A stretch of 64,000 nt of DNA from Asterella californica (taxonomy: Eukaryota; Streptophyta; Marchantiopsida; Marchantiales; Aytoniaceae). Made by a program: the position numbers and the translations under genes. The notes under the pieces were generated by a model. The model was not told where the DNA came from, did not search any database, and worked only from the letters and a program-made list of their open reading frames with translations. Shown in pieces: positions 11,685 to 21,700 of the stretch. Within the stretch, counting starts at the first letter, position 1. Every line of letters starts with the position of its first letter. The stretch is from NCBI GenBank assembly GCA_036924285.1, contig JAYKYS010000001.1:7899501-7963500 (forward strand), written 5' to 3'.

Positions 11685-11699
11685 AGGGCCATACTCGAG
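11685..11699. repeat. Target site duplication of the LINE, left copy
   Basis: The 15-nt string AGGGCCATACTCGAG occurs here and again immediately after the poly(A) tail at 18693-18707. Bases outside the match differ, so this is the duplication made on insertion. Identity of the two copies indicates a fairly recent event. Confidence 0.92.
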
Positions 11700-11848
11700 A
11701 AAAGACAAAAGGACGGAAGAGCGAGAATGTATGTTTGTCGTATAGCGTCCGTAAAGTGCGGGGTCTGAAGAGTGGAAATTTCGAAAATTCCGAGCTACTG
11801 GCGATGGCGGCGTACGCGACGTGAAGCAAGGTCGTGAAATTTGCCTGT

Positions 11849-11879
11849 CTCCTCGAATTCGCAGTGCGAATTCGAGGAG
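11849..11879. repeat. 31-nt perfect palindrome in the LINE 5' UTR
   Basis: Two 15-nt arms are exact reverse complements around a single central G at 11864; each arm contains CGAATTCG. It lies in the 5' UTR, about 53 nt before the ORF1 start codon. In RNA it would form a stable hairpin; in DNA it could form a cruciform. Confidence 0.9.
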
Positions 11880-11931
11880 GACCACCTTAACAGGGAACAG
11901 AAAGGGATACATTTACCCAAGGGAAAGTGAC

Positions 11932-14079
11932 ATGCAGCGGGAAACACAGGACACCCAGACAGGAACAAGGGACAGAAGATTTCAAACCGTCTTCACGTTT
12001 ACTGCCAATGTAGGTGAAATACAGCAGGAGGAAAATGCTCGAGTACTTGTGAAGAGTGAGAGACGATTAGGAACGCTAAGAGAAGCGTTAAGTACGATTA
12101 CCAACACTTTACAAGGGCCTTTCGAGCCAGGACTTGGAGGGAACTCGGCTCGGAAAAAACTAAAGGTGGTAGAAATGTCAGAACTCGATATGATAGGTCA
12201 ACAGATCGTTGCCAGATCCCTAAACACTAAGGAGAAAGTCGGGCTGACGACGAACAGGGCGGCAGAACAGGGAGGAAGTGTCCCACTGTTTGCGAAGTCA
12301 CCAGATAGACAGCCAGAGTCTAACCCGCAACCGCATCTGCACAGTCCAGCGAAAAACGAAAATCAGCAGAGTAAGGGAACCTACCTCACGCGGCAAACGG
12401 AGAGCACTGGAGAAAAGGCGAAAGGCAAAGGAACTGAAAAGGAGGCGAAGGCAAACCCTCAAGCACCATCCAGACCTCAGCCAGACAGAGTAGCAGCAAA
12501 ACTCGAACGTGACAAGAAGAGACAACAATCGGAGATCGCGTGGAAATCGGCCATTACTTCAGTTGAGTGCGTGAAGCGAAATGTGAGTCGTTTCAAAGGA
12601 GAGGAAGGAAAGAAGAAGGACCCTTACCCAGAAATCCACGACGGAAGGCAGTTCGGGAATGCTGACAGGGAAGACCACAGAGCTACCATCGACATGCTGA
12701 GGAAGAAAACGCCACCAACTGAAGGACAGAAAGTAGTATCAGTCACCATAAACACACACATGGTACTGAACAGGATGCAAATGCTCAAAGAAAGGGCGTT
12801 CATTCTCTACACAGTCGATGTCACGCCAACAAGAGACACAGTAAAGGAGTGGGCAGAATACATCTTAACTCAAGAGCTGGGCATCGTGGTAGAGAGGATC
12901 CGTATGCTGAATAGAAGATGTTTCCTGATCACGGTGGAATCGGAAACCCAACGGGACAAGATACTCACTGCCACCCCGCTGTACATGGGCAGAAACATGG
13001 TTTTCGCCTTTCCTTGGGAACCAACGTTTGACCCTGCAGCCATTCAAACGAAAAAGTCGCCGGTATGGGTAGAATTACCTGATATCCACCCACACTATGA
13101 AAGCTTCGGAAGAGAGATGCTATCTACCATCGGGGAAGTGCTCTACATCACAAATGAGACGAGTGAGTGCAAATACCTATGTATTAGAGGTTGTGTGCTC
13201 CTTAACCTCAATGAAGCTCTCCCAGACGTACTGAATATCAATGATGAAGAAGGAGAGGGGGCGTACCTCCAACGAATCATCTACAGAAGTATGCCAGACG
13301 CCTGTTTCGCTTGTCACAAACGAGGACATCTGGCACGCAACTGCCCAGATAAAAGTGGAAGAGCAACACCAAAGACCTCAACGACCTCGCACCCAGACCA
13401 GAAGCAAGCGACAGATACAAAGCACCAGGGTACAGGACCAGCTACCAGTGGGGATGGATTCACCAATGTGGAGAGATCCAAGAAGCAACCCCTGAAAGCA
13501 CAACCAACCGCGAAAGAGGAAACGGCATCCTTGGCAAATCGTTTTCAGATACTGGAAACCCCCGCAGACGAAGAACAAAACATGGAGGACGAGGAGAAAG
13601 TGACAAGGCTACTACCGACCAGTCAGGGAACGGAGACAGCCATGGAGGAGGGCGAGCAGGAATACAGAAATCGACTTATCCCTGACAGCCAACCTGTACA
13701 AGGAGCACAAAGACAAGGTGAGCAACAATCAGTGGAGGAAATGATGGAGGTGAGCAAAGAAAAAAGAAAGAGAGTGGAGGACACAAATGCACAACAAACA
13801 GACGGCGACCAGGAACAGGGAGAATATCCACCCGAGACAGCAGAGCGAGAACTGATTAGAAAGGAGGCAAACAGAGACGTGTACCTGCAAAACGAAGGAA
13901 GCAAGGGAGAAGATGGAGAGCCAGCAGAGCCACACAGTTCAACTCTACAGGGAAGGAGACTCCAGACAACTGAAACGGAGGAAAACACTGATCGTGAGCA
14001 AAGAAACCATATCACAAATCCAACGGCAAGAAGGACAGGGGGGACGAGCAGAGAAACTAGCTCTCTGAGAAGACTCTAA
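11932..14079 (+). CDS. LINE-1 ORF1 protein (RNA-binding, gag-like)
   Basis: The frame is open upstream to a non-ATG codon, but the first in-frame ATG is at 11932, giving 715 aa. The N-terminal ~260 residues are Gln/Glu/Lys-rich and probably disordered. Residues ~265-440 match the plant DUF4283 style (a VVSVTINTHMVL start, and the block SPVWVELPDIHPHY). A CCHC zinc knuckle, CFACHKRGHLARNC, follows at about 457-470. The C-terminal ~240 residues are acidic and low in complexity. By family knowledge this protein binds the element RNA and forms the ribonucleoprotein with the ORF2 product. No frameshift or stop is present. Confidence 0.9.
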   Translation: MQRETQDTQTGTRDRRFQTVFTFTANVGEIQQEENARVLVKSERRLGTLREALSTITNTLQGPFEPGLGGNSARKKLKVVEMSELDMIGQQIVARSLNTKEKVGLTTNRAAEQGGSVPLFAKSPDRQPESNPQPHLHSPAKNENQQSKGTYLTRQTESTGEKAKGKGTEKEAKANPQAPSRPQPDRVAAKLERDKKRQQSEIAWKSAITSVECVKRNVSRFKGEEGKKKDPYPEIHDGRQFGNADREDHRATIDMLRKKTPPTEGQKVVSVTINTHMVLNRMQMLKERAFILYTVDVTPTRDTVKEWAEYILTQELGIVVERIRMLNRRCFLITVESETQRDKILTATPLYMGRNMVFAFPWEPTFDPAAIQTKKSPVWVELPDIHPHYESFGREMLSTIGEVLYITNETSECKYLCIRGCVLLNLNEALPDVLNINDEEGEGAYLQRIIYRSMPDACFACHKRGHLARNCPDKSGRATPKTSTTSHPDQKQATDTKHQGTGPATSGDGFTNVERSKKQPLKAQPTAKEETASLANRFQILETPADEEQNMEDEEKVTRLLPTSQGTETAMEEGEQEYRNRLIPDSQPVQGAQRQGEQQSVEEMMEVSKEKRKRVEDTNAQQTDGDQEQGEYPPETAERELIRKEANRDVYLQNEGSKGEDGEPAEPHSSTLQGRRLQTTETEENTDREQRNHITNPTARRTGGTSRETSSLRRL

Positions 14080-14104
14080 GGGCCAGATACCGCAAATACG
14101 ATTG

Positions 14105-17100
14105 ATGATGAATACCAAGATAATTAGTTGGAACGTCAGGGGCCTAGGGGACCCCAATCGACTTCGCATAGTTAAAAGATGGATCAGGAAGCAAGAAGGG
14201 AAGGTAGACATAGTCCTCCTACAGGAAATGAAAATCAAACAAGAGAAGGCGGCTTTCCATCTTAATCAATTGGCCACTCCGGAGAAATATGTGGTGGATT
14301 ACACAACAGAAGGACGGGCAGGAGCAGCGATCATCCTTCTCAACGACTGGAAAATCCTTAGACGTGGGACGAAGGGAGATGGGACAGTGGCATGGCTAAC
14401 GATTGAAACCACGGAAGGGGTGATTAACGTCGCCTCTATACATGGCCCGAACGAAAGAAGAGAGAGGATAGAAACGTGGACCTGGATGCGAGCACAGTGG
14501 GATACTGGCCGATGGATTTTCGGCGGTGACTGGAACAGCGTTGAAACTCCCGTGGATAGTGTGGGAAGAACAGCGGTGCAGCATGGTACAGAACGAAGGC
14601 GATGGCAGTCCTTCACTCAAAATCTGGATCTAGAGGACTGCTGGCTTGGACCCTCCCAAAAGACAGGACCTCACTACACGAGGCAAAGCAGAGTAGGCGA
14701 CAGACTAGACCAGTCGAGACTTGATCGGTTCTACATCTCGCAAAGAGCCGAATGGACCAACGCACAAATCCAAGTAAGGCACGATGGTCGACAAACTTTA
14801 TCGGACCACCTCCCGATCATTCTGTCCCTACTACCTGCACAACCACAAGAGGGAATGAGACACAGCACATACCTCAAAGTAAGTCCAGAAAGACTAAAGG
14901 AAGAAGACACTCTGCAAAAAATGAAGGAGGCCTGGGAGGAGACGGCAAACCAGCATAGGGACCCACGCATTAAGTGGGAGCTCAAATGGAGAGCCTCCAA
15001 ACAGGTTGTGATGCGGAGAGAAAAAGAAATCAGACAACAAAGGAAACAGGAGGAAGCGAAACTCGAGGAGCTGGAAAGAGTTCGTACCAGTCTGACGGAA
15101 GGAGGCACGAACGAGCAGATGGAGCAACTGAGTGAACTCACAATGGAAATAAGGAGACTCGAACACACACAAGCCACACAATGGAGAAGATGGAGTCGTT
15201 ATAAATGGCTGCGCGAAGGGGACGCTCCTTCGAAGTACTTCTTTGCGATCCTGAAAGCCAAGCGGATCAAAGAAGCGATGGCGACATTACAAACAGAGGA
15301 AGGAGAGTGGATAAACACAAGGGATGAGATCACGAATGAAGTACAGAGATTCTACCAGGAGCTTTTCACTCGAGATCCAAAGGTAGAACAGGAAGTTAGA
15401 GCTAGAAGGACGGCACTCAATCTCATCACGAGGAAGATGACTGTGACACAAAACAGAAACCTGTGTGCGGAGCCAACTGACGAAGAGATACATCAAATCA
15501 TCATGGAGCTCAAAGCAGACAAATCACCAGGACTGGATGGAATGACTGCGGAAACACTCAAAGTGATGGGAGAAGAGGTGGAAACGGACCTTCGAGAGAT
15601 GATCAAACACTACTGGCAATCACACCAACTTACATGGACGGCGAAGCAGGGAGTCATCAAATTAATTCCCAACGAAGGGGAACTCCAAAGACTTCGCAAC
15701 TGGAGACCGATATCGATGCTAAATACTGTCTACAAAGTCCTAGCGAAGTTGATGGCGAACAGGCTCCGGATAGACCTCCCGGAAGTGATCGACAACAGAC
15801 AAAAAGGATTTATCAGGGGAAGGAACATCTCAGATAATATCCTTGCATTCAAACTAGGACAGGAGTGGGCGGAATCTCAACACATGCCATCCGCCTTTCT
15901 AAAACTAGATTTTGAGAAAGCGTACGACCGTGTCAATCACACCTATCTATGGGAAACGATGGAGGCTCTAAACATCGATCCAATGTTTATCAAGTTATCC
16001 CAAGGGCTGATAGTAAATGCAACGTCCAAGGTCCATCTACAAGGGGGTTTCACAGAAGAGATAAGATTAGAACGTGGGGTACGCCAAGGATGTCCACTAG
16101 CCCCCTTACTGTTCGCGATCGCTACGGTTCCACTGATGGTCATACTGGATGAGATGGAGCAGAAAGGAGAAATTCAAGGGATAAAGATTTGTGAAGGGAA
16201 GACGCTCCTCCACCAGCTTTTCGCGGATGACACTGGGATTCATATTAAAGCCACTGAAGCGAATTTCGAAGCAGTACAAAGAGCAATCCAATGGTATGAA
16301 AGCATCTCAGGAGCCAAGCTCAACATCAGAAAATCGACTCTGATCCCGATGGCACTCTCAGAGATACCGGAGTGGATAAAAAGGAGCGGGTGCCACATAG
16401 CTGCTCCAGGCGAGATCATCCGATATCTTGGATACCCCATCGGCAGGAACCTAGGAGCTCCCGAACACCTGCAGTACATAGAAAAGAAGATTAGCAAGAA
16501 GCTGAGCTACTGGGCATACAGGACTCTTTCGTTTACAGGTCGGCTGATCATAATGAAGCACATTCTTAAAGCTATGCCAGTACACCTGTTCACAGGAATA
16601 GTGCTACCGAAATACGCCATTGAGAAACTAGAGCGAATGTGCAGAGAGTTTGTGTGGGGGAAGAACATGCTAGGACAGCGGAAAATTCCGCTAATCGCCT
16701 GGAATGACATACAAACGAGCAAGCAGGATGGTGGACTAGGCATCGTCAACTTTGGTAATCAAAGTAAAGCGGCAATGCTGAAACAGTGCGCCAAAATACT
16801 GAATCACGAGGAGGAAGATTGGGTTAAAATTGCTGAAGTGGTGATACAAGATACTTATCTCAAACGAAGGAAAAGAGAAAGATATCTCAACTGGTCCGCA
16901 CAGGAACTGTTGGTGACGGGGCAAATCACAGGCATACAGAAAATGCCGACACTGAAGGCGATGCTGCAGACATGGGGCGAGGCCAAAGCAAAGTTACACG
17001 GAGAGAAACCACTCCTGGAAATTGGGAAACACCTCAATGTCAGGAAGTTTCTGATAACGGCCAAGAACGAAGGGTGGCTGACGATGGCAGAGGCGAATGC

Positions 17101-18085
17101 ACACATACAGCAAGCGAAACGACAGAACCTCCAAACAGTGGAACACCTGATCCAATGGAGCCGCAGGCGAGAAGGAAGATCGGAGGACCCCGATGCCAAG
17201 AGAGACGACTGGATGGCCTCGGTTCGACTGATTGATGATCCAAGAGAAATCGACGATGACCGAAGTTGGTACTGGCGGATGGGAAGCAAGACGTTCCACG
17301 GCTGGCACCTGCCGACTGCGACATGGAGGAAACTTGTGGCGGAGGCATCTACCGGAACGGAGAAACTAAACCACAGATGGAGAAGAAATGACTCAAAGGC
17401 AAGATGGAAGAAAAGGCTTAAGAAGCTATGGACTTCACCAATTGGCTCGAAGGAAAAGGTATGGATGTGGAAGTTGCTACACCAGGGCTTCCCTACAGCC
17501 AATCGTTTAGCCAAATCAGGTATATGTGCTTCGAATTGCGCGAGATGCAACCAGGCGGAAGAAACCCTCACCCATTGTCTGTTTAGATGCCGATTTGCGA
17601 GTAGAAAGTGGACACAATGGTTTGAGATAACCAAAGGGCTGCAAGGAACACAATTCCAAGCGACGGACTTCATAAGCTTGCTTGATGAAATCTGGCAAAA
17701 ACGGAGAGGGGCGAGCCAATTTGTGGCTTTAGAACTCATGAAGGCTATCTGGAGCGAAAGAAACAAAAAGCTGTTTGAAAACAAGTCAGTATCCACCCCG
17801 ATCACAGTGACCATCCAACAGGCGCTTACGGCTGCCAAATCTCAATCAAGCAACAAGGAGGACAGTTCGAAAGATGGCCAGAGGATGAACCAGATTTTAC
17901 AGACCCTTCAGACGATGCTGAATCGGTGCGGATCGACGGAATTCACGAGGTCTAGGAGAGATCATACCTGGGAGCCGGAGTGTATTACCGATGAGGAGAG
18001 AAGCGACGAAGAACGATCGAGGAACGAAACGGAGGAAGAGGCTGAGCAGGCTCGGGATCGGCAGCATGCGGTTCAAGATGCATGA
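14105..18085 (+). CDS. LINE-1 ORF2: AP endonuclease and reverse transcriptase
   Basis: ATG at 14105 (or 14108) follows the ORF1 stop by 25 nt in another frame; 1326 aa. The N-terminal exonuclease-endonuclease-phosphatase domain (1-240) has Asn10 in SWNVRG, Glu41 in LLQEMK, GGDWN, SRLDRFY and Ser233-Asp234-His235. The reverse transcriptase has motif A LKLDFEKAYDRV (Asp602), motif B RGVRQGCPLAPLLF and motif C FADD (Asp708-Asp709). A zinc-binding zf-RVT domain with CARC and HCLFRC lies near 1100-1170. The enzyme nicks target DNA and copies the element RNA at the nick. The length and domain order fit the plant L1 clade. All catalytic residues listed are present, so it may be functional. A different in-phase ORF past the stop (17991-18989) is a shadow. 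Confidence 0.95.
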   Translation: MMNTKIISWNVRGLGDPNRLRIVKRWIRKQEGKVDIVLLQEMKIKQEKAAFHLNQLATPEKYVVDYTTEGRAGAAIILLNDWKILRRGTKGDGTVAWLTIETTEGVINVASIHGPNERRERIETWTWMRAQWDTGRWIFGGDWNSVETPVDSVGRTAVQHGTERRRWQSFTQNLDLEDCWLGPSQKTGPHYTRQSRVGDRLDQSRLDRFYISQRAEWTNAQIQVRHDGRQTLSDHLPIILSLLPAQPQEGMRHSTYLKVSPERLKEEDTLQKMKEAWEETANQHRDPRIKWELKWRASKQVVMRREKEIRQQRKQEEAKLEELERVRTSLTEGGTNEQMEQLSELTMEIRRLEHTQATQWRRWSRYKWLREGDAPSKYFFAILKAKRIKEAMATLQTEEGEWINTRDEITNEVQRFYQELFTRDPKVEQEVRARRTALNLITRKMTVTQNRNLCAEPTDEEIHQIIMELKADKSPGLDGMTAETLKVMGEEVETDLREMIKHYWQSHQLTWTAKQGVIKLIPNEGELQRLRNWRPISMLNTVYKVLAKLMANRLRIDLPEVIDNRQKGFIRGRNISDNILAFKLGQEWAESQHMPSAFLKLDFEKAYDRVNHTYLWETMEALNIDPMFIKLSQGLIVNATSKVHLQGGFTEEIRLERGVRQGCPLAPLLFAIATVPLMVILDEMEQKGEIQGIKICEGKTLLHQLFADDTGIHIKATEANFEAVQRAIQWYESISGAKLNIRKSTLIPMALSEIPEWIKRSGCHIAAPGEIIRYLGYPIGRNLGAPEHLQYIEKKISKKLSYWAYRTLSFTGRLIIMKHILKAMPVHLFTGIVLPKYAIEKLERMCREFVWGKNMLGQRKIPLIAWNDIQTSKQDGGLGIVNFGNQSKAAMLKQCAKILNHEEEDWVKIAEVVIQDTYLKRRKRERYLNWSAQELLVTGQITGIQKMPTLKAMLQTWGEAKAKLHGEKPLLEIGKHLNVRKFLITAKNEGWLTMAEANAHIQQAKRQNLQTVEHLIQWSRRREGRSEDPDAKRDDWMASVRLIDDPREIDDDRSWYWRMGSKTFHGWHLPTATWRKLVAEASTGTEKLNHRWRRNDSKARWKKRLKKLWTSPIGSKEKVWMWKLLHQGFPTANRLAKSGICASNCARCNQAEETLTHCLFRCRFASRKWTQWFEITKGLQGTQFQATDFISLLDEIWQKRRGASQFVALELMKAIWSERNKKLFENKSVSTPITVTIQQALTAAKSQSSNKEDSSKDGQRMNQILQTLQTMLNRCGSTEFTRSRRDHTWEPECITDEERSDEERSRNETEEEAEQARDRQHAVQDA

Positions 18086-18616
18086 CACGATGAAAACCAA
18101 CAAGGTCAGGATGAGCACGTTGAGTACCCTGCAGACGAAAGACATGAAAACGAAGGTTACGCACAATCAACCTTCTCGGTGTATTCATGCGAGGAAAAGC
18201 AAAGAGAGTTTCAAGAAGATACACCGTAAAACGAATCGTCAGCGCGGTAGCAGTGTGCACAAGATCACGAAAGGAGGGTTTCAGACCGCGCCGCAGGTGT
18301 ACAACGACGACAAGTGGTCTCACACCAGGCGCTGCAAGAACTCCCAGGTGGCCCCTGCTGTTGATACCCCGAGAAGGTACAGGTGGTTGCTTCACGACAA
18401 CCGGCTGGCGGAGATCACGGACAACAAAAGGGTCGCGACTACGACTACGACGAGCAACAATCGAAGCTTCTTACACGAGGACGAGATTAAAGTCATTAGA
18501 GGGGTTTTTACTGTGGAGTGTTTCGTCTTTAGCGAGTTTAGGGATAGAATCAAGAAGACCCGCAAGGGGTCTGGTTTTGTTAATACCGAGCGTAAAGCTC
18601 GTTTAAATGACAAGGC

Positions 18617-18622
18617 AATAAA
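18617..18622 (+). terminator. Poly(A) signal of the LINE
   Basis: AATAAA lies 31 nt before the A tract, the expected spacing for the signal that defined the 3' end of the transcribed source copy. Confidence 0.7.
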
Positions 18623-18648
18623 GTTTGCGAGGCCTTGTCCTCTTCTTA

Positions 18649-18653
<5 letters not shown>

Positions 18654-18692
<39 letters not shown>
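18654..18692 (+). repeat. Poly(A) tail of the LINE
   Basis: An uninterrupted run of about 39 A (one or two of which may belong to the target duplication) ends the element. An unbroken tail of this length suggests a young insertion. Confidence 0.9.
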
Positions 18693-18697
<5 letters not shown>

Positions 18698-18707
18698 CAT
18701 ACTCGAG
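18693..18707. repeat. Target site duplication of the LINE, right copy
   Basis: This is the second exact copy of AGGGCCATACTCGAG. Position 18708 differs from the base after the left copy, confirming the boundary. Confidence 0.92.
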
Positions 18708-21700
18708 GACTGCGTTCGTCAATCAATACAATCATTGCGTCTGTCTGTCCGTCCGTTCATTTACACCGCAGTACTCTTCGTCTTCTCTCTCTCGCTCGCT
18801 CTTTGCTCTCACTCTGCATTCTGCTGTTCAGAATTACCTTACAGTAAAACTTTCCCTGCGATAGATAAACAGAGATGCACCCATTTGAGTCTGTTTTCTT
18901 TCTACCGTCTACGAGGCTACGATCAACTTTATCGGAGCCTTCCTCCCTCTTTTTCCATTCATTCTTTGTCAGAGCTTTTCCACCGTTAGTTGCTCACCTT
19001 TTAAATCGTCGAAGCATCTGCGAAACATCGCCTCTGGCGCAGTGTACTTTCTGGTACTTTCCGTGTAGCTCCCCTGTATAGTAGATCGTACACTAAAGCC
19101 AAGTCTTCGACGCAGCGCTAGCCTAGACCCGGCACCCCCTGTAATGTGGCCCGGCAACTTTTCAGAAAAAATGCAGGAGAAGTAGAGAATGCGTCGGATA
19201 ATTTCTGTCTCAAAACAACGAAAAAATACTCGAAATTTGCTAAATATCGCCGGTGAATTACCACAGTAGTCCGTCAATTGGCAAATTACAGGTAAGCAGG
19301 AAAAAACCTGGGCTGGGCCTGCTTGAAGTTCTGAAATCTCCACTGCCGTTCAAGGGTACCCAGACCCCTCATTTTCTTATTCGCGAAAATTTGGCTGTAA
19401 ATGAAGCTGTTAGAGTAAATGCCAATATACTGTCAATAGACTGGCAACTATATTCTCTCCGGCCTCCATGCGCACACTTCACTTATGGTTGTATTCTCTG
19501 CTCTCTCCTGGTTGAGAACCCTGCTAGTAAAGGTTTGGATGATTGAAAACAAATTTGACGCATATTGTCTCCGTGACGGCTAAGAGGCTAATACAGAAAT
19601 TTGTGCTATTTTCTTCCACCTACCCTCCAACAACCAATCTATTTCTTCACCCAGAAAAATAACTAGACACAAAAACAAGCCTCGTGACGACGACTAGAGG
19701 CGATAAAGAATGAGAAACGAATCTCCGTTGAAAAGATTTCACTGCCCGCATCCTCGTGCCACAGTTCGTTCGCGATGTTTATACGCTTCGTTAGCTTCGT
19801 GATTTAGTGGTCTCGATATCCACCCAACAAAACATTGTCTGAGCCACCACCAAGATAAGATTCAGGGAAGTACATTAGATTCGGTAGCCTGAGCTAGATA
19901 TTCTTCGCATGGCACCGAAGTGTGATGACCAACATCCAACTAGCTAGGAGTTGCATTTTGATTCGAAGTAAGATCACCCCAAAAGCCCGAAGGTGTCGCC
20001 ATATGAAACTGGAAAACGCAGGGTAGCCTTGACTGTCATCACCTCGAGTAGTACCTTAGATTCTTTTCAACGAGATCAAAATCAAGCAACGGACAACCCT
20101 TCTGGCGCACACCGACGCATGTCTTGTTTGTTGATTTCTGTTCCCACCTGTTTTTCTGCCATACACTTATTCATATATATGCATCATTGCACGTCATCTC
20201 ATACATAAAGGTGCAAGAACAATTTCCGTGCAAGTGCGAGATTTGTACCACTCTGGGACAGCCTCTGATTTTCAAAGCAAAAACGTGACACTAAACGCAG
20301 AAAGAGAAAAAGTCTGACTCTCAGCTAATTTAAGTCACCTGGTAAAGAACCCCTGCAAGGTCTTTTGTATATGATTTAAAATCTGAAACAAGTTTCTGTT
20401 CATTGCAGTTAGGACTCGAGTACTAATCTGGATACCACTGCTCAGTCGTGGATAAGAAGTTGTTTATGTTGGCAGTGGATAAGTCCAAACCACTATTCCA
20501 CTGAATCAGTCTGAGAAATGCAGCAGTTAAAAGTCGAGCCAGAACGAGGGAGGGGACAAGAAAGTGGTAGTCAGAGAGCCGTAGCAGATCAGATGTCATA
20601 GCCATTCAAAATCAAAGCTACCGGTAAATCTATCTAAGTAGTATAGCAAAGTGTTTGATGACATGCGTAGAAATTCCCAGCTCGTGACAAATACTTCTAA
20701 CGTGCATGTCCCTCTGCATGCGGTTGCACTGACCACAATCATACAGGTGACACTCTACAGGCCTTTCTTCACTCTTTTCACATTGATCATTCGTGTAAGT
20801 ACAGACAGATACCCTTTCCTCCCATTCCATGTAGCATAAACTATCCCATTTCTGTTACAAGTACAAATCAGATGCATCTGAAGTAACAACTACCCCTAAG
20901 AATCTATCACATACGTTGAGTGGAGATGTACATGTGCTACAGCAGTTGCTTATCCTGCTAAAGAGAATCTCATTGGTTAACATACATTCAAATTACACAC
21001 TTCTAGTACCGAGGATGGATTGGTTCAGTGGAGTGATCTTCACCATAAGCATATTATGTCCCCTCCAACTTGTACCTGACATAATTCATAGAATCTTTCA
21101 AACACTCTCTGCAATATGGAGCACGGGAAAGACTTATACTTCGCTCCATCTTTCGTGTAAAACACCTACAGCTTGGAAGTAGCTTTTCTCCTTGGGTCAA
21201 ACACCCGTTTACGCACAAACTTCTTTCCCTTCTCCCTTGCCTATAAAAGATTTGCATGGACACCTACATCAAAACCCTCCAGAAAGTGTACTGACAGCTC
21301 AAAATTCTTCTTCAGGTGACATCGGAATATAACGTTCGGGCAACTCCTGTACATCCACGTGCACAACTTCAATTTGCGTGATTTTAAGTGTTGTGATAGG
21401 ATTCCCAAGGCATCATCCAGGAAATATCCCGTGACTGCAAAGGAAAACTGATCTGTTATTCTTGCAAGGTAAGACCAAGTAATTAGAACTGTACCTTCAA
21501 CCCGACGCTGATAATGTGAGCAATCATGGTATGATGGTACCACATGGTATGAGTTGTCCCATTTTCAAGGCTCATCACATCCTAGGCGATGTGTATATAA
21601 TATGAATGGAAGATACCCCCATCATATCGTATGAAACGTACCGAGTAGACTATTTGCAAGAGGAACTTTTCAGGCCGAAGGTCTGAATTGTATGTACATA

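Larger units (their letters stand above)
11700..18692 (+). mobile_element. Full-length LINE-1 retrotransposon
   Basis: The element is about 7.0 kb: 5' UTR with a palindrome, ORF1 (gag-like), 25-nt spacer, ORF2 (AP endonuclease, reverse transcriptase, zinc-binding domain), 3' UTR with AATAAA, and a tail of about 39 A. It is bounded by an exact 15-bp target duplication. Both ORFs are uninterrupted and the catalytic residues I checked are present. This is the structure of an autonomous L1-clade element. No RNase H domain was recognised. Confidence 0.95.

Noticed and set aside
16855..17838. 327-codon minus-strand ORF inside LINE ORF2
   Set aside because: Antisense shadow of a purine-rich coding strand; no domain.
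17991..18989. 332-codon ORF overlapping the LINE ORF2 end and crossing the poly(A) tail
   Set aside because: It overlaps ORF2 in another frame and runs through the A tract as poly-Lys; a chance frame.
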